Shown here: positions 23,014-26,498 of the stretch, piece after piece
How the letters are laid out: every line of letters begins with the position of its first letter
Numbering within the stretch: the stretch's first letter is position 1
Assembly (NCBI GenBank): GCA_902768065.1
Contig: CACXJP010000012.1
Coordinates: 1 to 26,498 of the forward strand
Direction of reading: 5' to 3'
DNA length: 26,498 nucleotides
Origin: an uncultured Erysipelotrichaceae bacterium
GTDB lineage: Bacteria; Bacillota_I; Bacilli_A; RF39; UBA660
Position numbers and translations under genes: made by a program
The notes under the pieces: model-generated
What the model saw: only the letters and a program-made list of their open reading frames with translations
Database searches by the model: none
What the model was told of the DNA's origin: nothing

Positions 23014-24198
23014 CTATCTATTCTTTATTAAATTTAATGTTTCTCTTGCAATCATTAATTCCTCATCTGTAGGAATAACATAAACTAGTACAGAAGAATC
23101 ATCACTACTAATTTTTACTGTTTCTCCACGAACATCATTCTTCTGAGGATCTATTTTAATACCTAAACAAGATAACTTTTCACATATTTCACTTCTTATT
23201 GGAATATTATTTTCACCAACACCAGCAGTAAATACAATAATATCTGCTCCTCCCAAAAGAACATAATATTGGGAAATATAATCAACTACTCTTCTTACAT
23301 ATTTATCTTTAGCAAGAATAGCCTTTGTATCTCCTTCTTCACACTTAGAAACAATATCTCTCATATCACTACTAAATTCACTTAAACCAATAAGACCACT
23401 TTTCTTATTTAAATCATCTATTATCTCAGAGGCATTTTTACCTTCTTTTTCCATAACATAAGGAATAACAGACGGATCAACATCCCCCGAACGTGTTCCC
23501 ATCATTATACCAGCAAGAGGAGTAAATCCCATACTAGTATCTACACATTTCATATCTTTAATCGCACATATTGAACCACCATTTCCAATATGACAACTTA
23601 TAAGTTTAAAATCATCTTTTCCTAAAATATCCTTAACTGCCTCAGTAATATATTTATGACTAGTTCCATGAGCACCATATTTTCTAACTTGATAATTATT
23701 ATACCAACCATAAGGAACAGGATATAAATAGCTTACTTCATCCATAGATTGATGAAATGCAGTATCAAAGACAACTGACATAGGAACTTCTGGCAATATC
23801 TCTCTAAATGCATTTATTCCAAGAATATGAGCAGGATTATGCAATGGAGCAAAATCCTTACATTCATTTATATCAGAAATAACCTTATCATCCACCAATA
23901 CAGAAGTAGAATATTTACTACCACCATGAACAATTCTATGACCAACACCATCTATTTCATCTAAAGATTTTATTACACCTAATGATATTAATTTATCAAA
24001 TAAAATTTTAACAGCATCAGTATGAGTATTTAATTCAACATCCTGTGAAATTTTATCACCATTGTACTTGATAGTATAAAAGCTTCCATCTATGCCAATT
24101 CTTTCAAAATTTCCAGATGAAATAACACTCTCATCACTCATATCAAATAAACTAAATTTTAATGAACTACTACCTGCATTTATAGATATTATTTTCAT
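23014..24198 (-). CDS. ackA: Acetate kinase (second copy)
   Basis: Interconverts acetate plus ATP and acetyl phosphate plus ADP; fermenting cells use it to make ATP from acetyl-CoA via phosphotransacetylase. The 394 residues have the ASKHA fold signatures: N-terminal NAGSSSLKFSLF, GVGHRIVHGG, DTAFHQSM, KYGAHGTSHKY with the catalytic His, CHIGNGGSI, MGFTPLAGIMMGTRSGDVDPS, FTAGVGENN, and TDEELMIARET with the metal-binding Glu. It is paralogous to the ackA at 25247, about half identical by eye. Here HIGNGGS is the more usual form, while YGAHGTS replaces the common YGFHGTS. GAGGGAA precedes the ATG; a TATAAT (24229-24234) gives a promoter. It leads the tight ackA-nrnA-engB unit. Confidence 0.95.
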   Translation of the reverse strand: MKIISINAGSSSLKFSLFDMSDESVISSGNFERIGIDGSFYTIKYNGDKISQDVELNTHTDAVKILFDKLISLGVIKSLDEIDGVGHRIVHGGSKYSTSVLVDDKVISDINECKDFAPLHNPAHILGINAFREILPEVPMSVVFDTAFHQSMDEVSYLYPVPYGWYNNYQVRKYGAHGTSHKYITEAVKDILGKDDFKLISCHIGNGGSICAIKDMKCVDTSMGFTPLAGIMMGTRSGDVDPSVIPYVMEKEGKNASEIIDDLNKKSGLIGLSEFSSDMRDIVSKCEEGDTKAILAKDKYVRRVVDYISQYYVLLGGADIIVFTAGVGENNIPIRSEICEKLSCLGIKIDPQKNDVRGETVKISSDDSSVLVYVIPTDEELMIARETLNLIKNR

Positions 24199-24228
24199 TT
24201 TATTCCCTCATTTCTAAAATATATTAAT

Positions 24229-24234
24229 ATTATA
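24229..24234 (-). promoter_or_regulatory. -10 box of the ackA-nrnA-engB operon
   Basis: The reverse strand reads TATAAT, 31 nt before the ackA start and just after the prsW terminator. No good -35 is seen at 16-18 bp. Confidence 0.5.
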
Positions 24235-24258
24235 CTATAATTAAGCATAAAAATCATT

Positions 24259-24287
24259 ACAAAATAAAAAGTAGTAAATACTACTTT
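24259..24287 (-). terminator. Intrinsic terminator of the PrsW-like gene
   Basis: An 8-bp stem (AAAGTAGT / ACTACTTT, 24280-24287 with 24268-24275), a 4-nt loop and TTTTTATTTT on the reverse strand. The TAG stop is inside the first arm. Confidence 0.75.
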
Positions 24288-25147
24288 AATTTGTAACCAC
24301 ATCTTCCACAAAATACATCGTTACCTGTATATCTACCACATATAGGACAATACAACATAGTTTGTTGAGTAGATTGAATATTTTGAGGAACTGTTTGAAC
24401 AACATGTTGCACAGGATTATTAACTATCATATTTGGAATTAAATTTTTCTTAACTGCAACTTGCATCTTAGAAACCATACTAACTGTAATAAAACAAACA
24501 ATTACCATATTAACATCAAAAATAATAAACAATAAGAACAATACAGTACTTTCCAAATTAGATGCAGCTATTATTAAGGCATCATACATAGTATGAATTA
24601 AAGTTGGAACTAATAATGACAATATCATATTTCTATAATATAGATTTTTATTATTATTAATACTATTAATTTTAGCCATTGCAAGGAAATATCCCATTAA
24701 AACACCAAAACACAAATGTCCTGGGACAGATAATAATGCTCTACTTATAGCAACACCCAATCCATAATTAAAAACATATAATATATTTTCAATACATGCA
24801 AAACCTAAAGATGCAAAAGCAGAATAAACAATAATATCATATATCTCATCAAATTCTTTATCATCATAACCAATAAATTTAGTAACAATAAATTTTGCAC
24901 CTTCCTCAATAAGACCAACTGATAAAAAGACAAATATAAATATTAATATAAAGTTTGTAACTCCATCAGTATTAAAGAAAACACCAAATATTATTTCGGC
25001 AATTACAACTGGAATCGCCATAATAACACCTAATAAAAATATTTTAGCTAACAAAGGAAAAGGTTCTTTATTAGTATCCTTCATATAAATAAACAACCCC
25101 AATAAAACAACTGGCAGAACTGCCATAGCTAAAGAAATGTTATACAT
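24281..25147 (-). CDS. PrsW-family intramembrane glutamic protease with C-terminal zinc ribbon
   Basis: PrsW is a polytopic membrane protease; in Bacillus it makes the first cut in an anti-sigma factor after envelope stress. The 288-residue product has about seven or eight membrane helices and the four family motifs: EEGAK (81-85), FACIEN (116-121), PGH (142-144) and HTMYDA (185-190), with the active-site glutamates and histidines intact. The C-terminal extension (about 225-288) has a Gln/Val-rich linker and a four-cysteine zinc ribbon, CPIC...CGRC (267, 270, 280, 283), not part of the Bacillus enzyme. The substrate is unknown; no anti-sigma gene is nearby. It has its own consensus promoter and terminator and lies between two ackA genes, with no clear functional link. 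Confidence 0.88.
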   Translation of the reverse strand: MYNISLAMAVLPVVLLGLFIYMKDTNKEPFPLLAKIFLLGVIMAIPVVIAEIIFGVFFNTDGVTNFILIFIFVFLSVGLIEEGAKFIVTKFIGYDDKEFDEIYDIIVYSAFASLGFACIENILYVFNYGLGVAISRALLSVPGHLCFGVLMGYFLAMAKINSINNNKNLYYRNMILSLLVPTLIHTMYDALIIAASNLESTVLFLLFIIFDVNMVIVCFITVSMVSKMQVAVKKNLIPNMIVNNPVQHVVQTVPQNIQSTQQTMLYCPICGRYTGNDVFCGRCGYKLK

Positions 25148-25165
25148 ATACCATCACCTATTATA

Positions 25166-25194
25166 ATTAAATTACATTAATATGAACATGTCAA
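25166..25194 (-). promoter_or_regulatory. SigA-type promoter of the PrsW-like gene
   Basis: The reverse strand has TTGACA (25194-25189), a 17-bp spacer and TTTAAT (25171-25166), 19 nt before the start codon. Confidence 0.65.
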
Positions 25195-25221
25195 TTTAAT
25201 AAAATGAATAAATTTGTAAAT

Positions 25222-25248
25222 TTACAAAAAAAACTCAAAATGAGTTTT
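25222..25248 (-). terminator. Intrinsic terminator of ackA (first copy)
   Basis: An 8-bp stem (AAAACTCA / TGAGTTTT, 25241-25248 with 25230-25237), a 3-nt loop and a run of T on the reverse strand. It begins at the ackA stop. Confidence 0.75.
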
Positions 25249-26446
25249 ATTTTTCACATACAATTTTATATGTATCTTTAATAATCATAAGTTCTTCATT
25301 TGTTGGAACAACCCAAGCTGCAACCTTAGATGATTTCTTTGTAATTATGCCTTCATGTATATCCTTAAATCCAGCAATTTTTGAATTTAAATCAGAATCA
25401 ACTTTAATTCCCAATGGAGCAACTCTATTTAGGATTGCTTCTCTAGCTTCAAATCCATTTTCTCCAACTCCAGCTGTAAATACAATTGCATCAACATTTC
25501 CTTCTAATTCAATGAAATAATCAGCAATATATTTAGCAACTCTATCATGATACATATTTAAAGCAAGGATTGCTTGTTCTTCTCCTTTAGCAGCTGCTTC
25601 TTCAACATCACGACAATCTGAATATCCACTTATTCCAAGTAAACCACTCTTCTTGTTCAAGTCATTTGTAACTTCACTTATATCTTCACCAGACTCTTTA
25701 CAAACATATTCCAAAATAGAAGGATCAATTGAACCACTTCTTGTACCCATCATTAATCCATCTAATGGAGTAATACCCATTGTTGTATCATAACATTTAC
25801 CATCTTTAACAGCACTAATACTAGCTCCACTACCAATATGACAAATAATTAAATTAACATCATCTTTTCCTAATTTTTCTTTCATTACAGTTGTAATATA
25901 TTTATGACTAGTTCCATGGAATCCATATTTACGTACCCCATATTTTTCATACCACTCATATGGTACAGGATACAAATAATTAACTTCTGGCATAGTTTGA
26001 TGGAAAGCAGTATCATATACAGCAACCATAGGAACATTTGGAAGAACTTCTCTTAATGCTTCAATACCAGCTAAATTACCTGGGTGATGAAGAGGTCCTA
26101 ATTTTGTTAAATCCTTAATACTTTGAATTACTTCATCATCAATTAATACTGAATCACTATATTTTTCTCCTCCATGTAAAACCCTATGTCCTACACCCTT
26201 AATCTCATCAAGAGACTCAACAGCTTTATGTTCTAATAATTCACTAATTAACACTTCAACAGCGGCTTTATGATCTTTTAAATACTTTTCTCCTCTAATC
26301 TTTTTACCATTAAACTTTGTATTCCAAAAACTATCTTTTAATCCAATTTTTTCAATATATCCACTTATAATTACATTTTCTTCAGGCATCTCAAATAATT
26401 GAAATTTTAAAGAACTACTACCTGCATTAACACATAAAAATTTCAT
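25247..26446 (-). CDS. ackA: Acetate kinase (first copy)
   Basis: Same reaction as the copy at 23014. The start is set at 26446 (MKFLCVNAG), which has GGAGGAGA upstream; the frame stays open for 11 more codons, but these lie in the promoter region. The 399 residues carry CVNAGSSSLKFQLF, GVGHRVLHGG, DTAFHQTM, KYGFHGTSHKY, MGITPLDGLMMGTRSGSIDPS, FTAGVGENG and TNEELMI. In the phosphate-binding loop it has HIGSGAS where most acetate kinases and the second copy have HIGNG, and GSIDPS in place of GDIDP. All catalytic residues I can place (Asn7, the His in HGTSH, Arg in GTRSG, C-terminal Glu) are present, so activity is expected. It is a single-gene unit with its own promoter and terminator. Confidence 0.95.
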   Translation of the reverse strand: MKFLCVNAGSSSLKFQLFEMPEENVIISGYIEKIGLKDSFWNTKFNGKKIRGEKYLKDHKAAVEVLISELLEHKAVESLDEIKGVGHRVLHGGEKYSDSVLIDDEVIQSIKDLTKLGPLHHPGNLAGIEALREVLPNVPMVAVYDTAFHQTMPEVNYLYPVPYEWYEKYGVRKYGFHGTSHKYITTVMKEKLGKDDVNLIICHIGSGASISAVKDGKCYDTTMGITPLDGLMMGTRSGSIDPSILEYVCKESGEDISEVTNDLNKKSGLLGISGYSDCRDVEEAAAKGEEQAILALNMYHDRVAKYIADYFIELEGNVDAIVFTAGVGENGFEAREAILNRVAPLGIKVDSDLNSKIAGFKDIHEGIITKKSSKVAAWVVPTNEELMIIKDTYKIVCEK

Positions 26447-26469
26447 AATATCTCCTCCAACATAAACAT

Positions 26470-26498
26470 ATATTATCAAACTACAATAAATATTTCAA
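26470..26498 (-). promoter_or_regulatory. Promoter of ackA (first copy)
   Basis: The reverse strand has TTGAAA (26498-26493), a 17-bp spacer ending in TGA, and TAATAT (26475-26470): a near-consensus promoter with an extended -10, 23 nt before the start codon. Confidence 0.7.

Noticed and set aside
1..26498. Reassignment of TGA to tryptophan, as in many mollicutes
   Set aside because: TGA serves as stop in several genes with conserved C-termini (murE, nth, der, rodZ-like) and no conserved reading frame is interrupted by TGA.

Overview
The window is a strongly AT-rich chromosomal segment (about 30% G+C by eye) from a low-GC Firmicute of the Bacilli type. The evidence is the gene content (rny, gpsB, recU, dnaD, ponA, a type B RNase P RNA) and a gene order that echoes Bacillus: rodZ-pgsA-recA-rny, gpsB-rnpB, recU-ponA, dnaD-nth, hup and der near spoIVA. 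TGA is a normal stop (murE, nth, der and others) and tryptophan is TGG, so this is not a code-4 mollicute. SpoIVA and SpoVIF imply descent from, or membership of, an endospore-forming lineage. Very short spacers and the AT bias suggest a streamlined, probably uncultured gut or host-associated bacterium; that last point is inference.

Layout. 1-704 (-): start of a secreted, cysteine-rich surface protein running off the left edge, with an apparent one-base frameshift in an A8 tract just after its start codon. 756-7030 (-): rny, a solitary murE, recA (with a LexA/SOS box), pgsA, a short rodZ-like gene, the RNase P RNA, gpsB, and a possible 40-residue ORF. 7192-10486 (+): recU and ponA (class A penicillin-binding protein). 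10498-16016 (-): nth, dnaD, a membrane protein, cca, hup, and two membrane-protein genes, the larger with a histone-H1-like lysine tail. 16135-20742 (+): der, a SHOCT-like small protein, spoVIF, an unrecognised protein built of five repeats, and spoIVA. 20756-26446 (-): an anchored protein of unknown role, engB, nrnA, ackA, a PrsW-like protease with a zinc ribbon, and a second ackA.

How the genes fit together. Most of the window is housekeeping: envelope growth (GpsB, PBP1A, MurE, PgsA, RodZ-like), DNA repair and chromosome handling (RecA, RecU, Nth, DnaD, HU), RNA maturation and decay (RNase Y, RNase P, CCA enzyme, NrnA), ribosome assembly (Der, EngB) and acetate/ATP metabolism (two AckA). 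The accessory part is 17.4-20.7 kb. Here spoVIF and spoIVA bracket an unknown five-repeat gene, each followed by its own terminator, making that gene the best candidate for an undescribed spore-assembly protein.

Regulatory style is unusually legible. Many promoters are extended -10 boxes (TGnTATAAT-like) placed only about 10-20 nt before the ribosome binding site, and many intrinsic terminators use the last codons of the gene as their first stem arm. The only gene-poor stretch near 300 bases is 6873-7191, which holds divergent promoters and the possible 40-residue ORF.
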